Positions 24,894 through 35,427 are shown, numbered from the stretch's first letter. The stretch is DNA of 64,000 nt from Oryzomicrobium terrae (GCF_008274805.1 NZ_CP022579.1:496001-560000), one strand, 5' to 3'. Made by a program: numbers and translations. The notes: generated by a model from the sequence alone, not told the origin.

Positions 24894-25649
24894 TCAGAGA
24901 TTGCAGAAGGTCATCTCGAAATCCACGTCCTGGTCGGTGTGCCGGGGACGCAGGCTGCCGTCGGGGCAGGCGAAGCGGACGTTGAGGGCGTACTTGTTGG
25001 CGCTGATCTCGGGAATCACCGCCACGGCCAGGGGGAGGCGCAAGCGCACCATCTGGGCCGAACTGCCGCCGAGCATGAGCTGGAAGGCGCCGGACTTGGC
25101 GACGAAGTGATCGGGGCGGCCGGAGGCGCGCAGCAGGCGCAGCACGATGGTGAGCGCGTCGCGCAGGGGCAGGAACGGCCGGGTCCAGCCTTCCAGGGCA
25201 GCACGCCGGGTTTCCGCCGGGTGATGCAGCCAGAAGTGGTAGGAGGGCACGTCGAACTCACACACCCCACCGGGGATGGCGGCGCGGCTCTTGATGCCCA
25301 TCAGCCATTCGTTGTCGCGCAGGTGCTGGCCGATGCGGCCGGTCATGGCCAGCAGCGCCGCCGAAGCCTGCTCGATTTCGTAGAGGGCTCCGGACAGGGC
25401 CTCTTCGGAAATTTCCGGGTTGTTGCGGAAGGACAGCAGGGTCTGGCGTTGCCGTTCCAGTTCCTGGATCAGGTCGAGCTTGAGGTCGGCCCGGGAGGCG
25501 GTTTCCAGGATGTCGAACAGGGTGACCAACGCGACGTGGTGTTCGAGGGGGCCGTCGTGTCCACTGAAGTGGGCGGTTTTCTCGAACAGGTCTTCCAGGC
25601 GCAGCAGGGTGCGGATCCGCTCGTTGAAGGGGTATTCGTAGGTGATCAC
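24894..25649 (-). CDS. zapD: Cell division protein ZapD (FtsZ-associated)
   Basis: 251 residues, the family length, starting YEYPFNERIRTLLRLEDLFE, the strongly conserved ZapD N-terminus. The helical N-terminal half is followed by a beta-rich C-terminal half. It bundles FtsZ protofilaments at midcell. GTG start at 25649; no good Shine-Dalgarno is visible. It is downstream of coaE with a 168-bp gap, in the usual coaE-zapD order. Confidence 0.93.
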   Translation of the reverse strand: MITYEYPFNERIRTLLRLEDLFEKTAHFSGHDGPLEHHVALVTLFDILETASRADLKLDLIQELERQRQTLLSFRNNPEISEEALSGALYEIEQASAALLAMTGRIGQHLRDNEWLMGIKSRAAIPGGVCEFDVPSYHFWLHHPAETRRAALEGWTRPFLPLRDALTIVLRLLRASGRPDHFVAKSGAFQLMLGGSSAQMVRLRLPLAVAVIPEISANKYALNVRFACPDGSLRPRHTDQDVDFEMTFCNL

Positions 25650-25817
25650 GACCGGAACGGAGCCTGGGAGAGAGTTATCGCTGGTTTTATGCCGAAGAAT
25701 TCGGGAGGAGGATGGCGCCGCTGGCGCCGGGCCGTTACTCGACGCGGCAGGTTGGTCGAGGAAAAAGTTCCTGAATTCTGGCCCAGTTACGAGGAAATCT
25801 CAACACATCGCGCGAAG

Positions 25818-26474
25818 TTATGCGATGGAAGCCGGTGGTGGGGCTGACGGGAGGTCGGAACCGGCGAGCTCGCGGTAGCGCTGGTCGAGCGCGGCGACCT
25901 GCCCATCGAGCTGTTCCAGACGGCCGTCATTGGTGATTACATCGTCGGCGGCAGCCAGCCGTTCCGCCCGGCTGGCCTGGGCGGCGAGGATGGCGCGGAC
26001 TTCGTCTTCGCTGAGCTGGTTGCGTGCCATCACCCGGGTGATCTGCAGCGCTTCGGGGCAATCCACCACCAGGATGCGCCGGCAGCGTTCCCGGTAACTG
26101 CCCGATTCGATCAGTAGAGGCACGGCGAGCAGCACGTACGGATGGCCGGCTGCGGCGGCTTCAGTCTGGCGGGCGCTCTCGGTGCGGATCAGGGGGTGCA
26201 GGATGGCTTCCAGGCGTTGCCGCGCCGCCGGATCGGAAAAGGCCAGGCGGCGCATGGCCGGCCGGTCCAGGGCTCCGTCGCCGCGCATCACGCCAGGGCC
26301 GAAAGCCGCCGCGATGGCCGCCATGGCGGCGCCGCCGGGGCCGGTCAGGGCGTGGGCGATGGCGTCCGTGTCCACGATTGCCGCGCCCCGGGCGGCAAAG
26401 CGCTCGGCCACGGCGCTCTTGCCGCTGCCGATGCCGCCGGTGAGTCCCACGACGAAGGGGGGGGGCATGGTCAT
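25818..26474 (-). CDS. coaE: Dephospho-CoA kinase
   Basis: 218 residues. P-loop GLTGGIGSGKSAVAE lies at the N-terminus, followed by DTDAIAHALTGPGG. The CoA-binding lid region carries AVPLLIESGSYRERC. It phosphorylates the ribose 3'-OH of dephospho-CoA, the last step of CoA synthesis. The start is ATG 26474 (MTMPPP), four bases after the SPOR stop; 26468 is an alternative. CoaX, the first enzyme of the pathway, is encoded two genes upstream on the same strand. Confidence 0.93.
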   Translation of the reverse strand: MTMPPPFVVGLTGGIGSGKSAVAERFAARGAAIVDTDAIAHALTGPGGAAMAAIAAAFGPGVMRGDGALDRPAMRRLAFSDPAARQRLEAILHPLIRTESARQTEAAAAGHPYVLLAVPLLIESGSYRERCRRILVVDCPEALQITRVMARNQLSEDEVRAILAAQASRAERLAAADDVITNDGRLEQLDGQVAALDQRYRELAGSDLPSAPPPASIA

Positions 26475-26478
26475 GGGG

Positions 26479-27285
26479 TCAGCCGCAGCTGCCGCTCTGG
26501 ACCTTGGGCAGGATCTTGGCGGCACTGCCCTTGGCGGCACCGATGGCATCCTGGTCGCCCCGGGCTTGCAGGCTCACCACTTCACCCTTGCCGGCCCGGG
26601 GGCCGACCTTGGCGGAGCGCACGCCCTGCGCCCTGAGGTTTTCCAGGTGGTCCTTGGCGCCGTTTTCCGAGGAGAACACGCCAAGGGAAATGGCAAAGTG
26701 GTTGGCGCCACTTTCCTGGACGATGAAGAACTCGCTAATGCCCATCTGCTTCAGTTCGCCGGCCTTGCGGTCCACGTCGGCCTTGCTCGGCAGGGGCGGG
26801 ATGAACACCCACCACTGGCTCACCTCGGCCGGTTGGCTGCGCCGGGTGAGCTTGAGCGGACGGTCCTTGAACAGCCCGGTCAGCCGGTCCGCCTCGGCGA
26901 CACTGAGGCCGTTCCAGGCCAGACAGACCTCGGGCTTGGCGGAGGCCTTCGCTTCGGCCGGCTTGGGCTCGGCCTTGGTCCCGCTGGCCTTGGCAGGCGC
27001 TGCCTTGGCCGGCGCTTCGCTGTCCCGTTCCGGCGGCTGGGCCGGAGCGGGGGCTTTGGCCTCGGCGGCGGCCTTGTTCTCGCTGCTGTCCTTGTCGTTG
27101 CCGCTGTTTTCCTTGGCGCTGGCGGGAGGCGCTGGCGGGGTGTCGCCCCGGCCCACCACCCGCAGCTGCTCCGGCGCGACCGGCCGGGGCGGAGGCGTGG
27201 TCGAGGCGCTGTTGCCGAAGAAGCCCTGGGTAAAGGCCAGGAAGAGCAGGTTGGCGAGGATCAGCAGGAAAACGGCGATGGGCAC
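26479..27285 (-). CDS. SPOR-domain inner-membrane protein
   Basis: 268 residues: an N-terminal TM (PIAVFLLILANLLFLAF), a long low-complexity Ala/Pro/Lys/Glu linker (about 30-150) and a C-terminal SPOR-like domain (about 185-262). SPOR domains bind denuded peptidoglycan at the division septum. GTG start. It lies between the TrpB2-like gene and coaE; in related bacteria a similar gene follows coaX. Confidence 0.8.
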   Translation of the reverse strand: MPIAVFLLILANLLFLAFTQGFFGNSASTTPPPRPVAPEQLRVVGRGDTPPAPPASAKENSGNDKDSSENKAAAEAKAPAPAQPPERDSEAPAKAAPAKASGTKAEPKPAEAKASAKPEVCLAWNGLSVAEADRLTGLFKDRPLKLTRRSQPAEVSQWWVFIPPLPSKADVDRKAGELKQMGISEFFIVQESGANHFAISLGVFSSENGAKDHLENLRAQGVRSAKVGPRAGKGEVVSLQARGDQDAIGAAKGSAAKILPKVQSGSCG

Positions 27286-27312
27286 GGTGGGGACCTTGGC
27301 GGTGAGCGGGGG

Positions 27313-28686
27313 TTAGCCGACCTTGGGCAGGTGTTCCAGGGAGGCCCGGATGGCATCCGCGGGATAGGCGAAGTCCTCCAGCTGGCCGCTGAAGTAGCGG
27401 TCGTAGGAGGTCATGTCGAAATGGCCGTGGCCGGTGAGGTTGAACAGGATCACCTTGGGCTCGCCGCTGGCCTTGGCCGCCAGGGCTTCGTCGATGGCGG
27501 CACGGATGGCGTGGCAGGACTCGGGGGCGGGGATGATGCCCTCGCTGCGGGCGAACTGCACCCCGGCGTCGAAGGTGGCCAGCTGGGGCACGGCCAGGGG
27601 CTCCACCAGCCCCTCGTGGGTCAGCTGCGACACCAGGGACGAGGCGCCGTGGTAGCGCAGCCCGCCGGCATGAATGCCCGGGGGCATGAAGTCGTGGCCC
27701 AGGGTGTACATCTTCATCAGCGGGGTGAAACCGGAGGCGTCGCCGAAGTCGTAGGCGTAGGCGCCCTGGGTCAGGGTCGGGCAGGAGGTGGGTTCCACCG
27801 CCACGCAGCGCAGGCGCTCGGCCCGCTTCTCGCCGGCGGCCTTGTCGGCGAGGAAGGGAAAGGCGATGCCGCCGAAGGACGAGCCGCCGCCGCAGGGGCC
27901 GACGATCACATCCGGGTAGAGGCCGATCTTGTCGAACTGCGTCTTCGCTTCCAGGCCGATGATGCTCTGGTGCAGCAGCACGTGGTTGAGCACCGAGCCC
28001 AGGGTGTAGTTAGTGTCGGCGCGGGAGGCGGCTTCTTCCACCGCTTCCGAGATGGCCAGGCCCAGGGAGCCCGGGTTGTTGGCGTCCTTGGCCAGGGCGT
28101 CACGGCCGGTCTGGGTCAACTCGGACGGGCTGGCGAACACCTCGGCCCCCCAGGTCTGCATCATCAGGCGCCGATAGGGCTTCTGGTGGTAGCTGACGTT
28201 GACCATGTACACCCGCACGTCCAGGCCGAACATCTGGCCGGCGAAGGAGATGGAGGAGCCCCACTGGCCGGCGCCGGTCTCGGTGGTCAGGCGCTTGATG
28301 CCGGCCTGCTTGTTGTAGAAGGCCTGGGGCACGGCGGAGTTGGGCTTGTGGGAGCCGGCGGGGGAGACGCCTTCGTACTTGTAGAAAATTTTGGCCGGGG
28401 TGCCCAGGGCCGCTTCCAGGCGGTGGGCGCGCACCAGGGGGCTGGGCCGCCACAGGCGGTAGATGTCGCGAACTTCCTCGGGGATTTCGATCCAGCGCTG
28501 GGCGCTCATCTCCTGCTCGATGATCGCATCGGGGAAGATGGCCTGCATCTGCTCGGGCTTGACCACCTCGCCGTCCGGGCCCAGGGGCGGGGCGGGCGGG
28601 GTAGGCAGGTCGGCGGCGACGTTGTACCAGTGGGTCGGCATTTCCGCCGGGTCGAGGTAGATGCGGCTGGGTTCGAGGCTGCTCAT
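27313..28686 (-). CDS. TrpB2-like PLP-dependent enzyme
   Basis: 457 residues, about 60 longer than TrpB1. The PLP lysine lies in [11 protein letters not shown]. The phosphate-binding loop [11 protein letters not shown] and [10 protein letters not shown] are present. It belongs to the TrpB2 class that works without TrpA and converts indole (or a related nucleophile) plus serine or phosphoserine. There is no trp operon around it, so a salvage or other beta-substitution role is likely. It lies between coaX and the SPOR gene. Confidence 0.9.
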   Translation of the reverse strand: MSSLEPSRIYLDPAEMPTHWYNVAADLPTPPAPPLGPDGEVVKPEQMQAIFPDAIIEQEMSAQRWIEIPEEVRDIYRLWRPSPLVRAHRLEAALGTPAKIFYKYEGVSPAGSHKPNSAVPQAFYNKQAGIKRLTTETGAGQWGSSISFAGQMFGLDVRVYMVNVSYHQKPYRRLMMQTWGAEVFASPSELTQTGRDALAKDANNPGSLGLAISEAVEEAASRADTNYTLGSVLNHVLLHQSIIGLEAKTQFDKIGLYPDVIVGPCGGGSSFGGIAFPFLADKAAGEKRAERLRCVAVEPTSCPTLTQGAYAYDFGDASGFTPLMKMYTLGHDFMPPGIHAGGLRYHGASSLVSQLTHEGLVEPLAVPQLATFDAGVQFARSEGIIPAPESCHAIRAAIDEALAAKASGEPKVILFNLTGHGHFDMTSYDRYFSGQLEDFAYPADAIRASLEHLPKVG

Positions 28687-28739
28687 TGGAAGGTCTCCCT
28701 GATTGTGGTTATGTCGTGCGACTAGGGGCGGCGAGGGCG

Positions 28740-30368
28740 CTACGGTAGCGCAAGCGCCGAATCGGGTCGAGCCGGCGGACTGGTTTCAGCAATGTGGGCC
28801 AGGCCGTCGAGCACCAGGCCATGGGCGAGCACTGCCGGCAGATGGCCGAGCAGTGGCGCCAGCCGGTCGGCGTCGCCGCCGGCCAGCAGCACCGGACTGC
28901 CGGCGGGCAACTGGCGGGCCATGCGTTCGATGGCGCCGGCCTGGGCGGAGAGGCAGCCGGTGGCGATGGCGTCTTCGGTGAGCCGCGGCAGGGGGGTGAA
29001 CTGGCCGCCTTCCCCCGGGAGTTGCGCCGTGCCCTGGCCCAGGGCGCGCCGCATGAGGGCATAGCCGGGCAGGATCATGCCGCCGGCGAAGATGCCTTCC
29101 CCGTCGCCGGCCTGGAGCACGTCCACGGTGGTGGCGGTGCCGGCACAAACCACCAGGCAGGCGCGCTGCTCCCGGTGCCAGGCGCCGATCAGGGCGGCCC
29201 AGCGGTCGGCGCCGAGACGTTCCGGGTGTTGGTAGCTGTTACGCACCCCGTGCGCCTGGGCCGAGGGCTGCAGCCAGCACAGCGGAATGGCGGCCGCGTC
29301 GAGGAGGGCCTGGAGCGGGGCGATCTGGGCATCCCCGGCGACCCGGCAGCCAAGGGCCGTGTCGATGCCCGGATGCTGGCGCAGCAGCGCCGCCAGGGCG
29401 CCGGCAGCTTCCGCCCAGGGCCAGGCGCCGTAGGCCAGCCAGTGGCCGTGGTCGCGTAGACCCCACTTGAGGCGGCTGTTGCCGGCATCGAGGATCAGCC
29501 GGGGGCCGTTGCGCGAGGCGACGGCCGGGCGCAGGGACAGGTCGCCGACCAGGTGGCGCTCTGTTCCGGCGCCGGTTTCGATGAGTAGGGCGCCGCTGTC
29601 GTCCACGCCCAGGCAACAGCCTTCCTGGCGGCTGTGCTCGCCGGTCAGGCAGACCCGCTGCTGCTGGTAGGCATGGCGGGCTTCCCAGGCCGGGCGCAAC
29701 GCCGCGAAGCCGTCCCGGGCGAACGTGTCGAGCACTTGGGCCAGTTCGCTGAGGACGGCGGCCAGTACGGTGTGGCGGTCGGGGGGCGCCGTCCCGGCAG
29801 CACGGCAGGCGTCGGCCAGGGCGGCCACGGGCTGGCCGGGATCGGGCGGGGCCTCCAGATTGAGGCCGATGCCGATGATGGCGGCGGCACCGCTACGCTC
29901 CAGGCTGGTTTCCACCAGGATGCCGCCGAGCTTGGCCAGGGGCGCGTCGGTGCTTTGCAACAGGATGTCGTTGGGCCATTTCAGGCGCACCCCGGCGATG
30001 CCCAGGGATTCCAGGGCTTGGGCGACGGCCAGGCCGACGGCCAGGGATAGCCCGCTGAGCCGTTCCGGCCGGCCGGCTGGACCATTGAATCGCCACAACA
30101 GGGAAAACGTCAGGCCGGCACCCGGGGGCGATACCCAGGTCCGGCCACGGCGCCCCCGGCCCGCCGACTGGGCGTCGGCAACCACCACCGTGCCCGATGG
30201 CGCCTGGGGGCGCCGCGCTAGCTCCAGGTTGGTCGAGTCACAGTGGTCCAGGGCGTCGACGTCGAAGCGTCCGGCCGCCGGGCCGAGGCAGGCCTTGAGG
30301 CGGGTCAGGTCGATTAGGGGAGCGGCCGGGGCGTCCGGCGACAGGGATGGCGGGGGGCGGAGGCTCAC
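28740..30368 (-). CDS. birA-coaX: Bifunctional biotin-protein ligase / type III pantothenate kinase
   Basis: 542 residues. The first half (to about 265) is a BirA ligase without an HTH, with [13 protein letters not shown] and LKWPNDI, so it cannot repress bio genes as E. coli BirA does. The second half (about 288-542) is Coa[33 protein letters not shown] and [11 protein letters not shown]. It joins biotinylation of acetyl-CoA carboxylase with the first CoA step. Such fusions are known in beta-proteobacteria such as Neisseria. GTG start at 30368. Confidence 0.92.
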   Translation of the reverse strand: MSLRPPPSLSPDAPAAPLIDLTRLKACLGPAAGRFDVDALDHCDSTNLELARRPQAPSGTVVVADAQSAGRGRRGRTWVSPPGAGLTFSLLWRFNGPAGRPERLSGLSLAVGLAVAQALESLGIAGVRLKWPNDILLQSTDAPLAKLGGILVETSLERSGAAAIIGIGLNLEAPPDPGQPVAALADACRAAGTAPPDRHTVLAAVLSELAQVLDTFARDGFAALRPAWEARHAYQQQRVCLTGEHSRQEGCCLGVDDSGALLIETGAGTERHLVGDLSLRPAVASRNGPRLILDAGNSRLKWGLRDHGHWLAYGAWPWAEAAGALAALLRQHPGIDTALGCRVAGDAQIAPLQALLDAAAIPLCWLQPSAQAHGVRNSYQHPERLGADRWAALIGAWHREQRACLVVCAGTATTVDVLQAGDGEGIFAGGMILPGYALMRRALGQGTAQLPGEGGQFTPLPRLTEDAIATGCLSAQAGAIERMARQLPAGSPVLLAGGDADRLAPLLGHLPAVLAHGLVLDGLAHIAETSPPARPDSALALP

Positions 30369-30511
30369 GGGTGGAAAGGGCCGGGGGCGGAACGGCCAAA
30401 ACGGTTAGCCCGTAATTATGACCGATTTGCCCTCGTCCTTTCTGCGCGGCTGGCGTGGCGGCCCATGACCGCTGGTTCCCGCTCGTTCCCGCGATTCTTG
30501 CAGATGCTGGC

Positions 30512-31942
30512 TCAGTCGCCGCTGGCCGCCGCTTCCCGCGGGTTGTCCAGGCCCAGTTCCTGGATCTTGCGGGTGATGGTGTTGCGACCGATGCCCAGGG
30601 CGGTGGCGGCCTCGATGCGCCGGCCGGCGGTGTGGGCCAGGGCCCGGTTGATCAGGATGCGCTCGAAGATGCGGGTGAGCTTGTCGTGCACATCGCCACC
30701 GCTGCGCGTGAGCAACCGGTCCACCTCGGCGGCCAGGGCTGTTTCCCAGTCGCCGTAGGCACCGCCACTCCCGCTGCTGGCGGCTTCCTCGCGGATTTCC
30801 GGGGGAAGGTCGGTGAGCTCCACGGTCTGGCCCGGGGCCATCACGGTCAGCCAGTGGCAGAGGTTTTCCAGCTGGCGCACGTTGCCGGGGAAGTCCAACC
30901 CCATCAGGTGCTTGAGAGCGCTGTCGGAGAGGCGCTTGGCCTCCACGCCGAGCTCTTGGGCGCTCTTGGCCAGGAAGTGGCGGGCTAGCAGGGGGATGTC
31001 CTCGCGCCGTTCCTTGAGGGACGGCAGGCGGATGCGGATGACGTTGAGGCGGTGGAACAGGTCTTCCCGGAACAACCCTTCCTTGACCCGGGTTTCCAGG
31101 TTCTGGTGGGTGGCGGCGATGACCCGCACGTTGGCCTTGAGCGGCTGGTGGCCGCCGACCCGGTAATAGTGGCCGTCGGACAGCACCCGCAGCAGGCGGG
31201 TTTGCAGTTCCGGGGGCATGTCGCCGATCTCGTCGAGGAACAGGGTGCCACCGGCGGCTTCCTCGAAGCGGCCGCGACGCTGGGCGGTGGCCCCGGTAAA
31301 GGCGCCGCGCTCGTGACCGAACAACTCGGATTCGAGCAGGTCCTTGGGGATGGCGGCGGTGTTGAGGGCGATGAACGGCTTGTCGGCCCTGGGGCTGTGG
31401 CGGTGCAGGGCGCGGGCCACCAGCTCCTTGCCGGCGCCGGACTCCCCGGTGATCAGCACCGTGGCGTGGGAATGGGACAGGCGGCCGATGGCGCGGAACA
31501 CTTCCTGCATCGACGGGGCGGTACCGAGTATCTCCGGCGTCAGGCTGGGTTCCTCGTCTGCACCGCTTTGGTGCATCGACTCATCCACGGCCCGGCGGAT
31601 CAGTTCGATCGCCTGGTCCACGTCGAAGGGCTTGGGCAGGTATTCGAAGGCGCCGCCCTGAAAGGCTGCCACTGCCGACTCCAGGTCCGAGTAGGCCGTC
31701 ATGATGATCACCGGCAGGCCAGGCCAGGTGTCCTTGATGCGGGTCAGCAGGTCCAGGCCCGAGGCCCCAGGCATGCGGATGTCGGAGAGCAGCACCTGGG
31801 GCGGTTCGGCACCCCGGTCGAGTTCGGTGAGTACTTCGTTGGCCGAAGCGAAGCTGCGGAAGGCGATAGATTCCCGGGCCAGGGCCTTTTCCAGCACCCA
31901 GCGGATGGAACGGTCGTCGTCGACGATCCAGACAGGTTTCAT
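30512..31942 (-). CDS. glnG: Nitrogen regulation response regulator NtrC
   Basis: 476 residues: receiver domain (Asp in LLSDIRMPG), AAA+ domain with [14 protein letters not shown] (sigma-54 contact) and [12 protein letters not shown], and a Fis-type HTH at the end ([18 protein letters not shown]). Phosphorylated by NtrB, it activates sigma-54 promoters under nitrogen limitation. The start at 31942 ([10 protein letters not shown]) is the conserved N-terminus. It lies 76 bases downstream of glnL. Targets visible here are glnA and probably amtB. Confidence 0.96.
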   Translation of the reverse strand: MKPVWIVDDDRSIRWVLEKALARESIAFRSFASANEVLTELDRGAEPPQVLLSDIRMPGASGLDLLTRIKDTWPGLPVIIMTAYSDLESAVAAFQGGAFEYLPKPFDVDQAIELIRRAVDESMHQSGADEEPSLTPEILGTAPSMQEVFRAIGRLSHSHATVLITGESGAGKELVARALHRHSPRADKPFIALNTAAIPKDLLESELFGHERGAFTGATAQRRGRFEEAAGGTLFLDEIGDMPPELQTRLLRVLSDGHYYRVGGHQPLKANVRVIAATHQNLETRVKEGLFREDLFHRLNVIRIRLPSLKERREDIPLLARHFLAKSAQELGVEAKRLSDSALKHLMGLDFPGNVRQLENLCHWLTVMAPGQTVELTDLPPEIREEAASSGSGGAYGDWETALAAEVDRLLTRSGGDVHDKLTRIFERILINRALAHTAGRRIEAATALGIGRNTITRKIQELGLDNPREAAASGD

Positions 31943-32018
31943 GGGGTCTTCCCTGATTTTGTTAGAGGTCCATGGCTGCAATGCAAGGAGCTTGCCAGGG
32001 GCCGCGTCGCGCCGTCGT

Positions 32019-33140
32019 TCAGGCTTCTTCCACCGGCAGGCACAGGGTGAAGCGGGTCTGGCCGGGGCGGCTGTCGCATTCGATGGTGCCTTGGTGCTGC
32101 TGGATGAAGCTTTGCGCCAGGGTCAGGCCCAGGCCCGAGCCACCTTCCCGGCCCGAGACCAGGGGGTAGAACATCTTTTCGCGGATGGCGTCGGGAATGC
32201 CCGGACCGTTGTCGATGATCTGTACTTCAATGGCCAGGCGGTAGCGCTTCTTGGCCAGGGTGACCTGGCGGATCGCCCGGGTGCGCAGCACGATCTCGCC
32301 CTGGCCATCCATGGCCTGGGCGGCATTGCGGGCGATGTTGAGGTGGGCCTGGATCAGCTGTTCCCGGTCGGCCACCACCTCCGGCAGGCTGGTGTCGTAG
32401 TCGCGCCGAACCGTCAGGCCGCCCGGGTACTCGGCCAGCAGCAGGCTGCGCACCCGTTCCAGGATTTCGTGGATGTTGGTCGGCCCCGGCTGCATCGGCC
32501 GGTGGGGCGAGAGCAGGCGCTGCATCAGATCCTGGAGGCGGTCCGCCTCCTTGATGATGACCTGGGTGTATTCCTTGAGGGCCGGGGCGTTGGGCAGGTC
32601 CACCAGTTCCCGTTCGAGCAGCTGGGCGGCGCCGCGGATGCCGCCCAGGGGGTTCTTGATCTCGTGGGCCAGGTTACGGATCAACTCCCGGTTGGCGATC
32701 TGCTGCTCGATCAAGCGTTCTTCCCGGTGCGCCTTGAGCTGCTGGTCGATGGGGCGCAATTCCACGAGCAGGCGGGCGGGGGGGAGGTTGGCGGGGGGCT
32801 CCACCGGGGTGACGGTACAGTCCACGTGCAGGGTTTCCCGACCCTCGCGCTTCACCTCGATGTTCTGCCCGGTATAGCCCCAGTTGTTGGCGATGGCGTT
32901 GGCGAAGGCTGCCTGCAGGCCGGCGCCGAATTGCAATGCGGAGCCCAGGGGGCGCCCGAGCAGGGCGCGGTGGGAGAGGGCGAGCAGGTTTTCCGCCGCC
33001 GGGTTGGCGTAGCAAACCCGGCACTCGCCGTCGAGGACGAGGACGGCGGCCGACAGCAGGTCGAGGCCGGGAAAGGTGGGGAGAGGTTCGATGGCGTTGA
33101 GTGCCGCGGCGGCGGTGGAGGGCGTCGTGGTGGAGGTCAT
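32019..33140 (-). CDS. glnL: Nitrogen sensor kinase NtrB
   Basis: 373 residues: PAS domain (about 25-130), HisKA with NLAHEIKNPLGGIRGAA and an ATPase domain with NAAQAMDGQG, DNGPGIPD and GREGGSGLGL. It is soluble (no TM), as expected, and its kinase/phosphatase balance is set by PII. ATG 33140 is chosen; the frame extends upstream but overlaps the DUF4124 gene without family similarity. Order glnA-DUF4124-glnL-glnG. Confidence 0.95.
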   Translation of the reverse strand: MTSTTTPSTAAAALNAIEPLPTFPGLDLLSAAVLVLDGECRVCYANPAAENLLALSHRALLGRPLGSALQFGAGLQAAFANAIANNWGYTGQNIEVKREGRETLHVDCTVTPVEPPANLPPARLLVELRPIDQQLKAHREERLIEQQIANRELIRNLAHEIKNPLGGIRGAAQLLERELVDLPNAPALKEYTQVIIKEADRLQDLMQRLLSPHRPMQPGPTNIHEILERVRSLLLAEYPGGLTVRRDYDTSLPEVVADREQLIQAHLNIARNAAQAMDGQGEIVLRTRAIRQVTLAKKRYRLAIEVQIIDNGPGIPDAIREKMFYPLVSGREGGSGLGLTLAQSFIQQHQGTIECDSRPGQTRFTLCLPVEEA

Positions 33141-33178
33141 GTCCCGAGCCGGAGCAAGGAGCGCGCCACCCGTGCGCC

Positions 33179-33652
33179 TTAGCGCAGGTTGGCCGTTTCC
33201 TTGCGAATGGCCTCGATGTTGCGCTCGTGCAGTTGCACCTTGTCCTTGTAGGGCTGCAGGCGGTCGAGCACCTTCTGGTAGTTGCGTTCGTCGCCGTTGC
33301 GGATGCCTTCCTGTTCGGCCAGCTCCTTGCGCGCTTCTTCCAGGCTCTTTTGCTCGCTGGCCAGTTCCTGTTCGAGGATGCGGCGACGGTCCCCGTCCCG
33401 GGATTTTTGCGTGGCGTCGTCGACCCGGGGGAAGCCGGCCGGGGAGGGCGTGCGCGGGGCGGCGGCGCTCGGCTTGGGCGGCGCGGGCAGGGTGGACACC
33501 GGGTCGGTGGCCACTTTCTTGCAATTCTTGCCTTGCTGCACGTTGGAGATGACGGTGTTTCCCTCCGTATCGGTGCAGCGGAAGATCTGGGCCTGGGCGC
33601 TGCCGGCGGCAAGCAGCAGGGCGGCGGAAAGGAGCAGGGACGCAGATTTCAT
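33179..33652 (-). CDS. DUF4124-domain secreted protein
   Basis: 157 residues: a signal peptide to SAQAQ (about residue 21), then DUF4124 (IFRCTDTEGNTVISNVQQGK), a Pro-rich linker and a charged coiled-coil C-terminal half (about 95-157). The function of DUF4124 is unknown. It is located between glnA and glnL, as in many betaproteobacteria. ATG 33652 is preferred because the signal peptide starts there. Confidence 0.85.
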   Translation of the reverse strand: MKSASLLLSAALLLAAGSAQAQIFRCTDTEGNTVISNVQQGKNCKKVATDPVSTLPAPPKPSAAAPRTPSPAGFPRVDDATQKSRDGDRRRILEQELASEQKSLEEARKELAEQEGIRNGDERNYQKVLDRLQPYKDKVQLHERNIEAIRKETANLR

Positions 33653-33773
33653 GGGGGCCTCGTTACGCATGGGGCAAGTGTAGGGGCGATGCGGAGCGGG
33701 GGCAACCGGGAGCCGGTGCGGATCGATGGTAGGCCATGTACTCCGGCGTGTCATGAGCGCAGCGCCCGCCCAA

Positions 33774-33800
33774 GAAAAAAGGGACGGGTTGCCCCGTCCC
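33774..33800 (-). terminator. Terminator after glnA
   Basis: Stem GGGACGGG / CCCCGTCCC around a short loop, followed on the minus strand by TTTTTTC, 28 bases after the glnA stop. It isolates glnA from the DUF4124-glnL-glnG genes. Confidence 0.88.
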
Positions 33801-33827
33801 TTCTTCATTCTGCGGTCGCGCGATCGC

Positions 33828-35240
33828 TTAGATGGAGTAGTACAGCTCGAACTCCAGGGGGTGGACCGCCATGCGCAGCTTGGTCACTTCTTCCATCTTC
33901 AGGGCGATGTAAGCATCGATCCAGTCGTTGGAGAACACACCGCCGCGGGTCAGGAACTCGCGGTCCTGGTCCAGGGCTTCCAGCGCCTGATCCAGGCTGT
34001 GGCAGACGGTCGGGATCTTGGCGTCTTCTTCCGGCGGCAGATCGTACAGGTTCTTGTCCGCAGGCTCGCCCGGGTGGATCTTGTTCTGGATACCGTCCAG
34101 ACCGGCCATCAGCAGGGCAGCGAAGCACAGGTAGGGGTTGGCACCCGGATCCGGGAAGCGGGTTTCGATACGGCGGGCCTTGGTGGAGGCCACGTGGGGC
34201 ACGCGGATCGAGGCGGAGCGGTTCTTGGCGGAGTAGGCCAGCTTCACCGGGGCTTCGAAGTGGGGCACCAGGCGCTTGTAGGAGTTGATCAGCGGGTTGG
34301 TGATCGCGTTCAGGGCACGGGCGTGCTTGATGATGCCGCCGATGTAGTACAGGGCCATTTCGGACAGGCCGGCGTAGCCGTTACCGGCGAACAGGTTCTG
34401 GCCGTCCTTCCAGATGGACTGGTGCACGTGCATGCCGGAACCATTGTCGCCAACCAGGGGCTTGGGCATGAAGGTGGCGGTCTTGCCGTACTGGTAGGCC
34501 ACGTTGTGGATCACGTACTTCTGGATTTGGGTCCAGTCGGCGCGCTTCACCAGGGTGGAGAACTTGGTGCCGATTTCGCACTGACCGGCGGTGGCCACTT
34601 CGTGGTGGTGCACTTCCACGGGCACGCCCAGGGATTCCAGAGCCAGGCACATGGCGGCGCGGATGTCGTTGAGACGGTCAACCGGGGGAACCGGGAAGTA
34701 GCCGCCCTTCACCGCGGGGCGGTGGCCGGCGTTGCCGCCTTCGGACTTGTCGTCGGAGGACCAGGGGGCCTCTTCGGAGGAAATCTTGCAGTAGGTGCCG
34801 GACATGTCGGTCTTCCACTCGATCGAGTCGAAGATGAAGAACTCGGGTTCCGGGCCGAAGAAGGCGGTGTCGCCGATGCCGGAGGACTTCAGGTAGGCCT
34901 CGGCGCGCTTGGCGATGGAGCGGGGGTCGCGGTCGTAGCCCTTGCCGTCGGCCGGTTCCACCACGTCACAGGTCAGCACCAGGGTGGTTTCGTCGAAGAA
35001 GGGGTCGATGTAGGCGGTGTCGGCGTCCGGCATCAGCAGCATGTCGGAAGCCTGGATGCCTTTCCAGCCAGCGATGGAGGAGCCGTCGAAGGCGTGGCCT
35101 TCTTCGAACTTGCTCTCGTCGAAGTGGCTGATGGGCACGCCGACGTGCTGTTCCTTGCCACGGGTATCGGTGAAGCGGAAATCGACGAATTTAACGTCGT
35201 TTTCCTTGACCATCTTGATCACGTCCTGGGGGGTCGTCAT
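33828..35240 (-). CDS. glnA: Glutamine synthetase, type I
   Basis: 470 residues, the size of the dodecameric GSI-beta enzyme. Visible motifs are [17 protein letters not shown], the ATP-site [16 protein letters not shown] and the adenylylation site NLYDLPPE (Tyr near 400). It makes glutamine from glutamate, NH4+ and ATP. AGGAGA lies nine bases before ATG 35240. Upstream are a sigma-54 element and an NtrC site. Control by adenylylation (GlnE) and by NtrC is expected. Confidence 0.97.
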   Translation of the reverse strand: MTTPQDVIKMVKENDVKFVDFRFTDTRGKEQHVGVPISHFDESKFEEGHAFDGSSIAGWKGIQASDMLLMPDADTAYIDPFFDETTLVLTCDVVEPADGKGYDRDPRSIAKRAEAYLKSSGIGDTAFFGPEPEFFIFDSIEWKTDMSGTYCKISSEEAPWSSDDKSEGGNAGHRPAVKGGYFPVPPVDRLNDIRAAMCLALESLGVPVEVHHHEVATAGQCEIGTKFSTLVKRADWTQIQKYVIHNVAYQYGKTATFMPKPLVGDNGSGMHVHQSIWKDGQNLFAGNGYAGLSEMALYYIGGIIKHARALNAITNPLINSYKRLVPHFEAPVKLAYSAKNRSASIRVPHVASTKARRIETRFPDPGANPYLCFAALLMAGLDGIQNKIHPGEPADKNLYDLPPEEDAKIPTVCHSLDQALEALDQDREFLTRGGVFSNDWIDAYIALKMEEVTKLRMAVHPLEFELYYSI

Positions 35241-35316
35241 GTGCTACATCTCCTAAGCAAGGTGCCGGTGGCCGGCAGAATACAGGAATCCGGGATTTCG
35301 TTTGCGGGGCGTAACG

Positions 35317-35332
35317 AGCACTTTTTGTGCCA
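35317..35332 (-). promoter_or_regulatory. Sigma-54 promoter of glnA
   Basis: Minus strand TGGCAC-AAAAA-GTGCT: perfect -24 box and a -12 box with GC at the right place (consensus TTGCA). The start point would be near 35307, 67 bp before the ATG. A weaker second copy (TGGCAC) is at 35349-35354. Confidence 0.7.
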
Positions 35333-35427
35333 GTGCGGCCGGCTAAGCCACGCCATTGTGCCATAACAGAAACCCCACGCAGGGGCTTGCAGATCGCGCA
35401 CTACAACGGTGCGGCGTTTGGTTTTGG

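Noticed and set aside
26182-28725. An 847-residue plus-strand open frame
   Set aside because: Antisense to coaE, the SPOR gene and the TrpB2-like gene, all with clear family motifs.
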